From: an uncultured Isoptericola sp.
Lineage (GTDB): Bacteria > Actinomycetota > Actinomycetes > Actinomycetales > Cellulomonadaceae
DNA: 64,000 nt
NCBI GenBank assembly: GCA_947497265.1
Contig: CANMFP010000002.1
Location: forward strand, 434,001-498,000
Direction of reading: 5' to 3'
This document shows positions 8,914 through 17,162 of this stretch, in pieces. The translations under genes were made by a program, and so were the position numbers. Every line of letters starts with the position of its first letter. Position 1 is the first letter of the stretch. The notes under the pieces are model-generated. The model saw nothing but the letters and a program-made list of their open reading frames with translations, ran no database searches and was not told the origin of the DNA.

Positions 8914-9549
8914 GTGATCTTCCGCAAGCCTGACACCGCCGACTCCGCTGCCACCGGCTCGGCCGACAGCCCGTCCACCGAGGACCCCGCGATCACACGA
9001 GTGGGCAAGGGCCGACCGACCCCCAAGCGCCGCGAGGCTGCGGCGAAGAACCAGCGCCCCCTGGTCCCGAACGACCGCAAGGCCGCGCGCAAGGTGAACA
9101 AGGACAAGATGCGCGAGGAGCGCAACCGCGAGTACAAGGCGATGCAGACCGGCGACGAGCGGTACATGCCGGTCCGGGACAAGGGCCCCGTCCGCCGCTA
9201 CATCCGCGACCACGTCGACGCGCGGTGGAACCTCGGCGAGTTCTTCCTGCCCGTCGCGTTCCTCCTCATCTTCCTCAACCTGCTGGTGATGCAGAGCCCG
9301 ACGCTCGGCGCACTCGTCCTCCTCGGCCTGTACGCGGTCGTGTTCATCACCCTGATCGACGCCGTCATCATGTGGCAGCGCCTCAAGCGCAGGCTGCGGG
9401 ACAAGTTCGGCACGGTGGGCGCGGACGGCACGAAGACGTACGACGTGCCGCGCGGAACAATGATGTACGCGGTGATGCGCGCCTTCCAGCTCCGACGGTC
9501 CCGTCTGCCCAAGCCGATGCACAAGAAGCACGGCGTCTGGCCGGAGTAG
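8914..9549 (+). CDS. DUF3043 membrane protein
   Basis: A 211 aa actinobacterial protein. The first 110 residues are a charged, Lys/Arg-rich cytoplasmic segment (PTPKRREAAAKNQRP and DKMREERNREY), followed by two transmembrane helices (about 110-130 and 135-155) and a basic tail ending KPMHKKHGVWPE. This is the standard DUF3043 layout. Function unknown. Start GTG 8914 is set by the TACCCT hexamer 6 nt upstream. Confidence 0.9.
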   Translation: MIFRKPDTADSAATGSADSPSTEDPAITRVGKGRPTPKRREAAAKNQRPLVPNDRKAARKVNKDKMREERNREYKAMQTGDERYMPVRDKGPVRRYIRDHVDARWNLGEFFLPVAFLLIFLNLLVMQSPTLGALVLLGLYAVVFITLIDAVIMWQRLKRRLRDKFGTVGADGTKTYDVPRGTMMYAVMRAFQLRRSRLPKPMHKKHGVWPE

Positions 9550-9612
9550 GACCTCCGGGTGTCGTGCCGAACGGGTCCGACACCAGGGTCGAATCGATCC
9601 GATCCTCCGGCG

Positions 9613-9618
9613 TAGGCT
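9613..9618 (+). promoter_or_regulatory. -10 TAGGCT, leaderless start
   Basis: TAGGCT is 6 nt before the aldo-keto reductase ATG at 9625, with no ribosome binding site between. Confidence 0.6.
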
Positions 9619-9624
9619 GACGGC

Positions 9625-10638
9625 ATGGTCAACTATCGGTACCTCGGACACAGCGGTCTCAAGATCACCGAGATCACCTACGGCAACTGGCTCACCCACG
9701 GCTCCCAGGTGGAGAACGACGTCGCCACGCAGTGCGTGCACGCCGCTCTCGACGCCGGGATCACCTCGTTCGACACCGCGGACGTCTACGCGAACACCAA
9801 GGCGGAGTCCGTCCTCGGGGAGGCGCTGAAGGGCCAGCGTCGCGAGTCGCTCGAGATCTTCACCAAGGTCTACTGGCCCACGGGCCCCGGCGGCCCCAAC
9901 GACACCGGGCTGTCGCGCAAGCACGTCATGGAGTCCATCGACGGCTCGCTGCGACGGCTCGGCACCGACTACGTCGACCTGTACCAGGCGCACCGGTACG
10001 ACGTCGAGACGCCGCTCGAGGAGACGATGCAGGCATTCGCCGACATCGTCCGCCAGGGCAAGGCGCTCTACATCGGCGTCTCCGAGTGGACGGCCGACCA
10101 GATCCGCGCGGGCGCCGAGCTCGCGAAGGACCTCGGCTTCCAGCTGATCTCCTCCCAGCCGCAGTACTCGATGCTGTGGCGGGTGATCGAGGACGAGGTC
10201 GTCCCCGCCTCCCAGGAGAAGGGCCTGTCCCAGATCGTGTGGTCGCCGATGGCCCAGGGCGTCCTCTCCGGCAAGTACGTGCCGGGCCAGGAGCTGCCCG
10301 CCGGGTCTCGCGCCACCGACGAGAAGGGCGGCGCGAAGATGATCCAGCGGTTCATGCGTGACGACGTCCTCGAGCGCGTCCAGGGCCTGAGGTCCGTGGC
10401 CGACGAGCTCGACCTGTCGATGGCACAGCTCGCCGTCGCCTGGGTGCTGCAGAACGACAACGTCGCCGCGGCACTCGTGGGCGCCTCGCGTCCCGAGCAG
10501 GTCGCGGAGAACGTCAAGGCCTCCGGCGTCGAGATCCCGGCCGAGCTCATGGCGAAGATCGACGACGTCCTGGGCGACGTCGTCGAGCGCGACCCGGCCA
10601 AGACCCTCGAGGGGATGCCGAAGGCGCGCGTCGCCTGA
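9625..10638 (+). CDS. Aldo-keto reductase (KCNAB-like)
   Basis: A 337 aa NADPH-dependent reductase with a TIM-barrel fold, closest in style to the bacterial members of the voltage-gated K-channel beta family (YajO/YghZ type). The tetrad is visible: Asp and Tyr in FDTADVYANTKAE, Lys in EIFTKVYWPT and His in YQAHRYD. Cofactor contacts appear near the C-terminus in ALVGASRPEQVAEN. No channel gene is adjacent, so a reductase role on aldehydes or ketones is more likely than channel regulation. Single-gene unit with its own terminator. Confidence 0.93.
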   Translation: MVNYRYLGHSGLKITEITYGNWLTHGSQVENDVATQCVHAALDAGITSFDTADVYANTKAESVLGEALKGQRRESLEIFTKVYWPTGPGGPNDTGLSRKHVMESIDGSLRRLGTDYVDLYQAHRYDVETPLEETMQAFADIVRQGKALYIGVSEWTADQIRAGAELAKDLGFQLISSQPQYSMLWRVIEDEVVPASQEKGLSQIVWSPMAQGVLSGKYVPGQELPAGSRATDEKGGAKMIQRFMRDDVLERVQGLRSVADELDLSMAQLAVAWVLQNDNVAAALVGASRPEQVAENVKASGVEIPAELMAKIDDVLGDVVERDPAKTLEGMPKARVA

Positions 10639-10660
10639 CGCGCGTCACCTCCTCGTTCCG

Positions 10661-10717
10661 CGAGCGTCTCCGTGCGTCCCGTATCAGCGGCTGATACGGG
10701 ACGGACAGGGACGCTCG
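10661..10717. terminator. Compound hairpin between convergent genes
   Basis: The inner stem GTCCCGTATCAG (10676-10687) pairs perfectly with 10691-10702 across a 3-nt loop. An outer stem CGAGCGTC (10661-10668) pairs with 10710-10717. Placed between a plus and a minus gene, it can stop transcription from both sides. No T tract. Confidence 0.75.
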
Positions 10718-10735
10718 CGGCGTCGGGAGGCCGCG

Positions 10736-11557
10736 TCAGGACGTGCGCGCGCCCTCGCCGAGCGTGTCCAGCGCACGGCCTATCTGGTCGGCCCGACGGC
10801 GCAGACGCACCGCAGGGTCCGACGGCGGCACGGACGGCACCCGCCGAGCCGTCGGGCGGACCGGACGCGACCGCGCCGCGAGACCGTCGGGGACGAGCCA
10901 CCGCCATCGCGCCGCGGCCTGCACCACGAGACCGACCCCCAGCGCGAACCCGACCGTGGCCCAGCCGACCGTGCCACCGAGCAGCCAGCCGACCGCGACG
11001 ACCGCCACCTCGATGCCGGTCTTGATCGACCGGACGGACCACCCGGTGCGCTCGACCAGCCCGGTCATCAGGCCGTCACGCGGACCCGGGCCCAGGCGGA
11101 CGCCGACGTAGGCGGCGGTCGCGACACCGTTGAGGACGATCCCCCCGAGCGCGAGGACCACCTGCCCGAACATCTCGGGCTGCGGCCAGACGGCCTCGAG
11201 CAGGAACAGGCTGGGCTCGATCGCCACGGCGATGATGACGATGTTCGCGACGGTCCCGACACCGGGACGCTGACGCAGCGGCACCCACGCTGCCAGGACG
11301 AGCACCGACGTCAGCGCGACCACGGCACCGAACGACCACCCCGTGGTGCGGACGACGCCCTGGTGCAGCACGTCCCACGGCATGCCGCCCTGCCCGGCGT
11401 GCAGGAGCATCGCCATCGAGAAGGCGAAGGCGACCAGCCCCAGCACCAGCTGCGCACCTCGGCGGAGCGGCCCGAGCGCACGAGCCGGTGCGGACGCCGC
11501 GATCGAGGGCACGGCGGGCGCAGCGGTGGTGCTCGAGGTGTCGATCATGACGTTCAT
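10736..11557 (-). CDS. yczE: YczE/YitT-like membrane protein
   Basis: A 273 aa protein with about five or six hydrophobic helices, of the YczE/YyaS/YitT group. The stretches LHAGQGGMPWDVLHQG, RQRPGVGTVANI and GVRLGPGPRDGLM are typical of YczE-type proteins. Function unsettled; a role in transport or secretion has been suggested for relatives. The C-terminus is a basic tail. The start may be ATG 11557 or 11548. It is divergent from a MocR regulator, the conserved yczE-yczR pairing. Confidence 0.85.
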   Translation of the reverse strand: MNVMIDTSSTTAAPAVPSIAASAPARALGPLRRGAQLVLGLVAFAFSMAMLLHAGQGGMPWDVLHQGVVRTTGWSFGAVVALTSVLVLAAWVPLRQRPGVGTVANIVIIAVAIEPSLFLLEAVWPQPEMFGQVVLALGGIVLNGVATAAYVGVRLGPGPRDGLMTGLVERTGWSVRSIKTGIEVAVVAVGWLLGGTVGWATVGFALGVGLVVQAAARWRWLVPDGLAARSRPVRPTARRVPSVPPSDPAVRLRRRADQIGRALDTLGEGARTS

Positions 11558-11592
11558 GATCGCCGCCATTGGCCTTGCATTCCATAGCCAAT
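11543..11592. promoter_or_regulatory. Two inverted repeats between yczE and the MocR gene
   Basis: GATCATGA (11543-11550) and TCATGATC (11554-11561) form a perfect 8-3-8 repeat over the yczE start. ATTGGC (11568-11573) and GCCAAT (11587-11592) form a second repeat with a 13-bp gap. Both are candidate sites for the adjacent regulator. Confidence 0.5.
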
Positions 11593-11609
11593 CGGAGAAG
11601 AGTGGCCGT

Positions 11610-13046
11610 ATGAGCCTGGCCACACCGACCACCACGGCCGTCCGGAGCCTCTCCGCCCAGGCCGCGTCGAGGCTGCTGGGCGCGTGGCACACCACCGGTC
11701 CGGTCTACCTCGCCCTCGCCGACGCCCTGCGCTCCGCCGTCCTGGCAGGATCGCTCGCGCCCCTGACCCGGCTGCCCAGCGAGCGGGAGCTGGCCCGGGC
11801 GCTGAAGGTGTCGCGCACCACGACGTCCGCCGCGTACGGCCGGCTGCGTGAGCTCGGGTTCGCCACCAGCCAGGTCGGGTCCGGCACCGTGGCGATCCTC
11901 CCCCGTTCCGCCGGCCTGCCGATCAGACCCCAGACGCCGGCCGGGGACGGCCCGCTGCCCCCGCTCGTCGACGGCACCGGGCCGATCGAGATGTCCCAGG
12001 CGACGCCGTCGGCCCCCGACACCCTGCACGGCGCGTACCAGCGCGCCCTGGAGATGCTGCCCGCCTACCTGAGCACGGGCGGCTACGCCCACCTCGGCCT
12101 CGACGTGCTGCGCGAGGCCATCGCGGCCCGGTACAGGGCTCGCGGTGTGCCGACCACGCTGGACCAGATCCTCGTGACCACCGGTGCCCAGCAAGCCATC
12201 GCCTTGCTGGCCACGACGCTCGTCGGCCGCACCGAGCCGGTGGTGGTCGAGTCCCCCACCTACTACCACGCCATCGAGGCCCTGCAGCGGGCCGGCGCAC
12301 GCGTCATCGGCGTGCCCGCCGGCGACGTCGAGACCCTGGCCTCGGCGGTGCACCGCACGCGAGCGCGGCTCGCCTATCTCGTGCCCGACTTCCACAACCC
12401 CACCGGCAGGACGCTCACGGCTGCGGAGCGCGACGCCGTCGTGCACCTGACCCACCGCTACGGCGTGACCGTGGTGGGCGACGAGACGCTCACCGACCTC
12501 GACCTCGAGGGCGGCACCGTGCCCGGCCCGTTCTGCGACGATGGCACGAACTCCCGTCTGGTGTCCGTGGGGTCGGCGTCCAAGTCGTTCTGGGGCGGGA
12601 TACGGATCGGCTGGGTGCGCGCGACCCCGCAGCTCGTGCAGCGCCTGGCCCGGACCCGTCAGGCCTTCGACATCGCCGCACCCGTGCTCGAACAGCTCAC
12701 CGTCGTCGAGCTCCTGGCACGCCGTGACGAGATCCTGCCGGCCCGGGTGGCCGAGCTGCGTCGACGCCGCGACCTGCTCGTGGGGCTGGTGCGCGACCGG
12801 TTCCCGCAGTGGGACGTCCCCGTACCTCCGGGCGGGCTCTGCCTCTGGACGGGGATCGGGCGGCCCGCCGCCCAGGCGCTCACGGCCGCGGCGGTCGCCG
12901 AGGGTCTACGGATCGGCGCCGGGCCGCAGTTCACGCCGGACAGCACCGCCCAGGACCGGATCCGGCTCATCTACGCCGGATCCCCCGAGACGCTCGTCGA
13001 AGCGGTCGAGCGGCTCGCGCGGGCCTGGCGGCGCGTCACGAGCTGA
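11610..13046 (+). CDS. MocR-type transcriptional regulator (YczR-like)
   Basis: A 478 aa GntR/MocR regulator. The N-terminal winged helix is about residues 25-95 (LPSERELARALKVSRTTTSAAYGRLRELG), followed by an aminotransferase-like domain from residue 130. PLP-fold residues are kept: TTGAQQAI, SPTYYHAIEAL, PDFHNPTGRTL and the Schiff-base lysine in GSASKSFWGGIRIGW. MocR proteins use a PLP-bound ligand sensor to control neighbours; the divergent yczE is the obvious target. ATG 11610 has GGAGAAG 9 nt upstream. Confidence 0.92.
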   Translation: MSLATPTTTAVRSLSAQAASRLLGAWHTTGPVYLALADALRSAVLAGSLAPLTRLPSERELARALKVSRTTTSAAYGRLRELGFATSQVGSGTVAILPRSAGLPIRPQTPAGDGPLPPLVDGTGPIEMSQATPSAPDTLHGAYQRALEMLPAYLSTGGYAHLGLDVLREAIAARYRARGVPTTLDQILVTTGAQQAIALLATTLVGRTEPVVVESPTYYHAIEALQRAGARVIGVPAGDVETLASAVHRTRARLAYLVPDFHNPTGRTLTAAERDAVVHLTHRYGVTVVGDETLTDLDLEGGTVPGPFCDDGTNSRLVSVGSASKSFWGGIRIGWVRATPQLVQRLARTRQAFDIAAPVLEQLTVVELLARRDEILPARVAELRRRRDLLVGLVRDRFPQWDVPVPPGGLCLWTGIGRPAAQALTAAAVAEGLRIGAGPQFTPDSTAQDRIRLIYAGSPETLVEAVERLARAWRRVTS

Positions 13047-13068
13047 AGCGGCGCGCGGCGGGGACGCG

Positions 13069-13278
13069 TCAGGGGACGCGGAGCTCGATCGTCGGCGTCG
13101 CCTGCGTGCCGTCGTGCAGCAACGTCGCCGCCTCGGCCCCCGAGCCCGCGAGCTGGCGCCAGTGCTCTCCCAGCCACTGCTCGGCGTCGTACTGGGCGGT
13201 GAACACGGGGCTCAGGGACGGGTCGAGCCGGTGGCCGTCGTGGTCGGTCAGGGACCACTCCCACCGTGGTCGGATCAC
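13069..13278 (-). CDS. Small conserved-looking protein after pyrD
   Basis: A 69 aa protein, rich in Trp and acidic residues (MIRPRWEWSLTDHDG at the start, YDAEQWLGEHW in the middle, TPTIELRVP at the end). Its GTG overlaps the pyrD stop by 4 bp (GTGA), so it is translated with pyrD. The alternating polar pattern and lack of a signal suggest a small cytosolic beta-rich protein. I do not recognise a named family; actinobacteria often carry a short gene at this place. Confidence 0.72.
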   Translation of the reverse strand: MIRPRWEWSLTDHDGHRLDPSLSPVFTAQYDAEQWLGEHWRQLAGSGAEAATLLHDGTQATPTIELRVP

Positions 13279-14354
13279 GCCACACGTCCAGCGCTCGCCG
13301 AGCCCGCCGACCGGGTCAACGCCCGGTTGAGCCGAGACGGCCACAGCGGGCCCTCGTACACGAACGACGTGTACCCCTGCACCAGGTCGGCCCCCGCGCG
13401 CAGGTAGGCACGCACGTCGTCCGTGCAGGTGACGCCGCCGACGCCGATCACCACGGGTTCCGGGCCGAGCCTCTCCCGCAGCCGCGCCACGACCTCCAGA
13501 CCACGGGGCAGCAGCACCGGGCCGGACAGCCCACCGGGGCCGCGGTCGTGGCCGATGGTCGTGTTGACCGCCACGACGCCGTCCAGCCCGAGCTCGGCGG
13601 CGAGGTCGGCGACGGCGTCCACGTCGGCGTCCGCCAGGTCGGGAGCGATCTTCACCAGCAACGGCGTCCTGCGGACCCCGGCCGCCGACGTCGCCTCGTC
13701 GGCGGCGCCCCGTGCCGTCGCGAGGATCGGGCGCAGCTCCGCCGTCGTCTGCAGGTCCCGCAGGCCCGGCGTGTTGGGCGAGGAGACGTTCACCACGAGG
13801 TAGTCGGCGTGCGGCGCGAGCAGCCGCGCACATGCCGCGTAGTCCTGCGCGGCGTCCTCGGCGGGCGTGGTCTTGTTCTTGCCGATGTTGACGCCGACGA
13901 CGGCGGCACGCCCTGCCGCGGTCGAGCGCAGCCGCCGCAGCCGCTCCGCCATCTCGAGCGCACCGTCGTTGTTGAAGCCCATGCGGTTGCGCACGCCGCG
14001 CACGTCGAGCTCGCGCCACATGCGCGGCCTGTCGTTGCCCGGCTGCGGGCGCGGCGTCACAGTGCCGACCTCGACGAACCCGAAACCGAGCATCGTCAGC
14101 CCACGCACGGCGCGCGCGTTCTTGTCGAACCCGCCCGCCAGCCCGAAGGGCGCCGGGATCGTGCGGCCGAGCACCTCGACGCTGCCCGGCCCGCCGGCGC
14201 CGCTGCCGAGGTACGGCGCGAGCGCGCCCTGCACCACGTCACGCAGCACCGGCACGCGCCCGGCCGTCTCGATCGCCCGGAACGCGAGCTCGTGCGCCCG
14301 TTCCGGGTCGAGGCGGCGCAGGACGCCGTGGAAGAGCAAGGTGTACGGGGTCAT
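13275..14354 (-). CDS. pyrD: Dihydroorotate dehydrogenase (quinone), class 2
   Basis: Oxidizes dihydroorotate to orotate in pyrimidine synthesis, passing electrons to quinone. 359 aa, the usual class 2 length, with the N-terminal amphipathic membrane-binding helix (YTLLFHGVLRRLDPERAHELA). FMN and substrate segments include GLAGGFDKNARA, VGTVTPRPQPGN, RMGFNNDG, VNVSSPNTPGLR with the catalytic Ser, VNTTIGHDR and GVGGV. ATG 14354 overlaps the upstream membrane gene (ATGA), and its stop overlaps the 69 aa gene. Confidence 0.96.
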   Translation of the reverse strand: MTPYTLLFHGVLRRLDPERAHELAFRAIETAGRVPVLRDVVQGALAPYLGSGAGGPGSVEVLGRTIPAPFGLAGGFDKNARAVRGLTMLGFGFVEVGTVTPRPQPGNDRPRMWRELDVRGVRNRMGFNNDGALEMAERLRRLRSTAAGRAAVVGVNIGKNKTTPAEDAAQDYAACARLLAPHADYLVVNVSSPNTPGLRDLQTTAELRPILATARGAADEATSAAGVRRTPLLVKIAPDLADADVDAVADLAAELGLDGVVAVNTTIGHDRGPGGLSGPVLLPRGLEVVARLRERLGPEPVVIGVGGVTCTDDVRAYLRAGADLVQGYTSFVYEGPLWPSRLNRALTRSAGSASAGRVA

Positions 14355-14797
14355 CGAGCCTCCGTCGGTTCGTCCGGGGCGGTCGCGGGTGCGTGCTGTC
14401 CTGGGCGAGTGTGCCAGAGCCACCAGAGACCGATGAAGGGCAGCACGAGCGGGACGTAGCCGTAGCCCTGGCCGAAGCCGGACCAGACGGTGGCCTCGAC
14501 GAAGAGCTCCGGGACGACGGCGGACAACGCTCCGACCAGGACCACCCCCGCCGCCTCGACGAGGACAGCACACCAGGCCACCGTGCGCCACCGGCCGCGG
14601 CCGCCACGGGCGAGCGCGACGGTCGCCACGACGTAGAGGGCCGCGGCGAGCAGCGACAGGAGGTAGGCCGCCGGTGCCTCGTCGAGCTTGGTCGCGACCT
14701 GGTACGCCGAGCGCCCCGTCGCCGCGAACGCCAGGATTCCGTAGACCGTCACGAGCAGCCGGCCGAACCCGCGCCCGGTCGCGGGCGCGGTGCCCAT
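14351..14797 (-). CDS. Four-helix membrane protein
   Basis: A 148 aa protein with four predicted membrane helices, among them LLVTVYGILAFAATGRSAYQ, a central helix and VPLVLPFIGLWWLWHTRP. The segment GRSAYQ and the G-Y-G-Y motif before the last helix recur in actinobacterial small membrane proteins next to pyrD. Function unknown. It overlaps the upstream 118 aa gene (TGATG) and downstream pyrD (ATGA), so it is part of a tight operon. Confidence 0.82.
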   Translation of the reverse strand: MGTAPATGRGFGRLLVTVYGILAFAATGRSAYQVATKLDEAPAAYLLSLLAAALYVVATVALARGGRGRWRTVAWCAVLVEAAGVVLVGALSAVVPELFVEATVWSGFGQGYGYVPLVLPFIGLWWLWHTRPGQHAPATAPDEPTEAR

Positions 14798-15153
14798 CAG
14801 GCTCCTCCCCAGATCAACCAGAGCCGCCACTGCAGGAACGCGACGGTCGACGCGGCGACGCAGAGCACCACCGACGACCACCGGGTGCGCTCGGCGAACG
14901 CCCACACGGCTGCGAGCGGCAGCAGCAGGGCGGCAGTGAGCAGGTAGCCCCAGAAGAGCACGCCGTCGACCTCGTGGCCGCGCGCCTGGAGGACGCCCGC
15001 GACGACCGCCTGGACGACCAGGACGGCCTCGACCGCGGCGGCACCGAAGAGCTGGCGCAGGATCACGGCGCGGTCGCGGATCACGAACCACGCCGCCCAG
15101 CCCGCGAGCGCCACGCACAGCGCGACAGCGAGGACGTACAGGGGAAGAACCAC
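14797..15153 (-). CDS. Small membrane protein, first gene of pyrD operon
   Basis: A 118 aa protein with four hydrophobic helices (VLAVALCVALAGWAAWFVIR at the start; LWLIWGGA at the end). No named family is recognised. GTG 15153 follows the minus-strand -10 TAGTCT by 6 nt, which makes this the probable leaderless first gene of the operon that ends in pyrD and the 69 aa gene. Confidence 0.8.
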   Translation of the reverse strand: MVLPLYVLAVALCVALAGWAAWFVIRDRAVILRQLFGAAAVEAVLVVQAVVAGVLQARGHEVDGVLFWGYLLTAALLLPLAAVWAFAERTRWSSVVLCVAASTVAFLQWRLWLIWGGA

Positions 15154-15159
15154 GCCCGC

Positions 15160-15209
15160 AGACTACCGGCACCCACCCGGCGCACGGACGCTCGCGGCCG
15201 CGTTAACCT
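15160..15209. promoter_or_regulatory. Divergent leaderless promoters, pyrD operon and pepA
   Basis: The minus -10 TAGTCT (15160-15165) is 6 nt from GTG 15153. The plus -10 TAACCT (15204-15209) is 7 nt from the pepA GTG at 15217. Confidence 0.62.
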
Positions 15210-15216
15210 GGTCCGC

Positions 15217-16722
15217 GTGGCTGACCTCACCCTGACAGGCAAGAAACCCTCCACCATCACTGCCGACGCGCTCGTCGTCGGGAGCTGCTCCACCTCCGAC
15301 GGCGTGGCCGTCGTGGCGGACCAGCTCCCCGCCGGAGTCGTCGAGCAGATCGAGTCGCTGGCCCCCCGCCTGGGTCTGACCGGGGCGCTCGAAGAGGTGC
15401 GCACGGTCCCCGCGGGCGACGGCGTCGCTGCCGACGTGCTCGTCCTGACGGGACTCGGCGAGCGCCGGGCCGACGGCACCTTCGACCGCGAGACCCTGCG
15501 GATCGCTGCCGGCTCCGCCGTCCGGAGCCTCGCCGGCTCCGCCGACGCCGTGGTGGCGCTCCCTGCGGTCGACGAGGCCGAGCTCGGCGCCGTCGTCGAG
15601 GGCGCGCTCCTGGGCGCCTACGCCTACACCGCCTACCGGGACGAGAAGGCCGCCACCAGGCTGACGCCCGTCACCCGGCTGCAGGTGGCGACGAACCTGT
15701 CGCGCTCGGGCCGGGCCAAGACGGCCGTCCAGCGGGCCGAGGTGCTCGCCGCGGCGGTGCACGGCACGCGTGACCTCGTGAACGCTCCGCCGAACGACCT
15801 CTTCCCGGCGGCGTTCGCCGACGCGGCCAAGACCGCCGTCAAGGAGCTCGGCGCCAAGGGCGTCAAGGTCACCGTGCTCGACGACAAGCAGCTCGTCGCC
15901 GGAGGCTACGGCGGCATCGCCGGCGTCGGGCAGGGCTCGTCTCGCGGCCCTCGTCTGGTCAAGCTGACCTACACCCCGCCGAAGGCGACCGGCAAGGTCG
16001 CGATCGTCGGCAAGGGCATCACGTTCGACACCGGGGGCATCTCGCTCAAGCCGCCGGCCGGGATGCTCACCATGAAGTCGGACATGGCCGGTGCCGCTGC
16101 GGTGCTGCACACGGTCGTGGCCGCCGCCCGGCTCGGGCTCCCCGTCGCGGTGACCGGCTACCTGTGCCTCGCCGAGAACATGCCCAGCGCCACCGCTCAG
16201 CGCCCGTCCGACGTCGTCACGATGCGAGGCGGCAAGACGGTCGAGATCACGAACACCGACGCCGAGGGCCGCCTCGTCATGGCCGACGGCCTCGTCGCGG
16301 CCGTGGAGGACGGGCACGACGCCGTCCTGGACATCGCGACGCTGACGGGTGCGCAGATGGTGGCGCTCGGCAACCGGACCTCTGCCGTGATGGGCTCGGA
16401 CGACGTGCGCGACGAGGTCAAGGTGGCGGCGGACGCCTCCGGCGAGTCGTTCTGGCCGATGCCGCTGCCGGCCGAGCTGAAGGCCGGCCTGAAGTCGAAC
16501 ACCGCCGACCTGGTCAACGCGGCGTCCGACCGTGCGGGCGGGATGCTGTTCGCCGGCCACTTCCTCGCCGAGTTCGTCGGGGACACCCCGTGGGCGCACC
16601 TCGACATCGCCGGCCCGTCGTACAACGAGAAGGCGCCGTTCGGCTACACGCCCGTCGGCGGCACGGGCGTCGGCGTGCGGACGCTGCTCGGCTTCCTGGA
16701 GGGTCGCGCCGGCACCGCCTGA
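15217..16722 (+). CDS. pepA: Leucyl aminopeptidase (M17)
   Basis: A 501 aa cytosolic aminopeptidase with two bound metal ions. The metal and catalytic residues lie in KGITFDTGGISLK, MKSDMAGAAAV and the signature NTDAEGRLVMADGL, and the C-terminal lobe ends in DIAGPSYNEKAPFGYTP. Length and order are standard. A reading frame extends far upstream, but the N-terminal fold begins at GTG 15217, which also has a -10 at the leaderless distance. A 14-bp hairpin follows the stop. Confidence 0.96.
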   Translation: MADLTLTGKKPSTITADALVVGSCSTSDGVAVVADQLPAGVVEQIESLAPRLGLTGALEEVRTVPAGDGVAADVLVLTGLGERRADGTFDRETLRIAAGSAVRSLAGSADAVVALPAVDEAELGAVVEGALLGAYAYTAYRDEKAATRLTPVTRLQVATNLSRSGRAKTAVQRAEVLAAAVHGTRDLVNAPPNDLFPAAFADAAKTAVKELGAKGVKVTVLDDKQLVAGGYGGIAGVGQGSSRGPRLVKLTYTPPKATGKVAIVGKGITFDTGGISLKPPAGMLTMKSDMAGAAAVLHTVVAAARLGLPVAVTGYLCLAENMPSATAQRPSDVVTMRGGKTVEITNTDAEGRLVMADGLVAAVEDGHDAVLDIATLTGAQMVALGNRTSAVMGSDDVRDEVKVAADASGESFWPMPLPAELKAGLKSNTADLVNAASDRAGGMLFAGHFLAEFVGDTPWAHLDIAGPSYNEKAPFGYTPVGGTGVGVRTLLGFLEGRAGTA

Positions 16723-16731
16723 TCAACCACG

Positions 16732-16765
16732 GCCGCCCGGCACGGCAGCGACCGTGCCGGGCGGC
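16732..16765. terminator. 14-bp perfect hairpin after pepA
   Basis: GCCGCCCGGCACGG (16732-16745) pairs perfectly with 16752-16765 across a 6-nt loop. It lies between convergent pepA and the 121 aa gene, so it is probably bidirectional. Confidence 0.82.
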
Positions 16766-16784
16766 TGCTCGCTCGCCTCCGCCG

Positions 16785-17150
16785 TCAGGACGCGGCGGGG
16801 CCTCGTCGGCGGTCGGCGCGCTGCGCCGAGTTCCAGTCCCGCATCCGCTGTGGGTATCCCGTGAAGCGCACGTTGTAGACGGGCACACCGAGCGACCGGG
16901 CGACGTCGAAGCCCGTGCGCTCGTCAGGCACGCGGCGACGGGTCCACTCCCCCGTGGTCGCCACGAGCAGCACCGTGGCCGGGGTCTGCGCGTTCGGCGG
17001 TTCGACATAGGCCTCGACGCCCACCCGGGAACGCACGAACTCCTGCAGGTGCCCGACAGCAGCAGCACGTCCGCCACCGGACGGCGCGGCACTGGACGAC
17101 GACGTGGCGGACCGCCCGAGCAGGCGGTCCATCGCGGACCTCAACGACAT
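16785..17150 (-). CDS. Conserved actinobacterial protein of unknown function
   Basis: A 121 aa protein with a Ser/Ala-rich N-terminal linker (residues 1-30) and a compact domain holding VGVEAYVEPP, ATVLLVATTGEWTRRRVPDE, then a GVPVYNVRFTGYPQRMRDWN end. This pattern occurs in actinobacteria near pepA and sucB, with no known activity. ATG 17150 follows TAGTCT by 6 nt. It occupies the interval where many relatives have lpd between pepA and sucB. Confidence 0.75.
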   Translation of the reverse strand: MSLRSAMDRLLGRSATSSSSAAPSGGGRAAAVGHLQEFVRSRVGVEAYVEPPNAQTPATVLLVATTGEWTRRRVPDERTGFDVARSLGVPVYNVRFTGYPQRMRDWNSAQRADRRRGPAAS

Positions 17151-17156
17151 GTCGCG

Positions 17157-17162
17157 AGACTA
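17157..17162 (-). promoter_or_regulatory. -10 TAGTCT, leaderless start
   Basis: TAGTCT on the minus strand, 6 nt from the ATG at 17150 of the 121 aa gene. Confidence 0.58.

Noticed and set aside
14674-15216. Upstream extension of the pepA frame
   Set aside because: The PepA fold starts at GTG 15217, and the upstream part is antisense to the pyrD operon genes.
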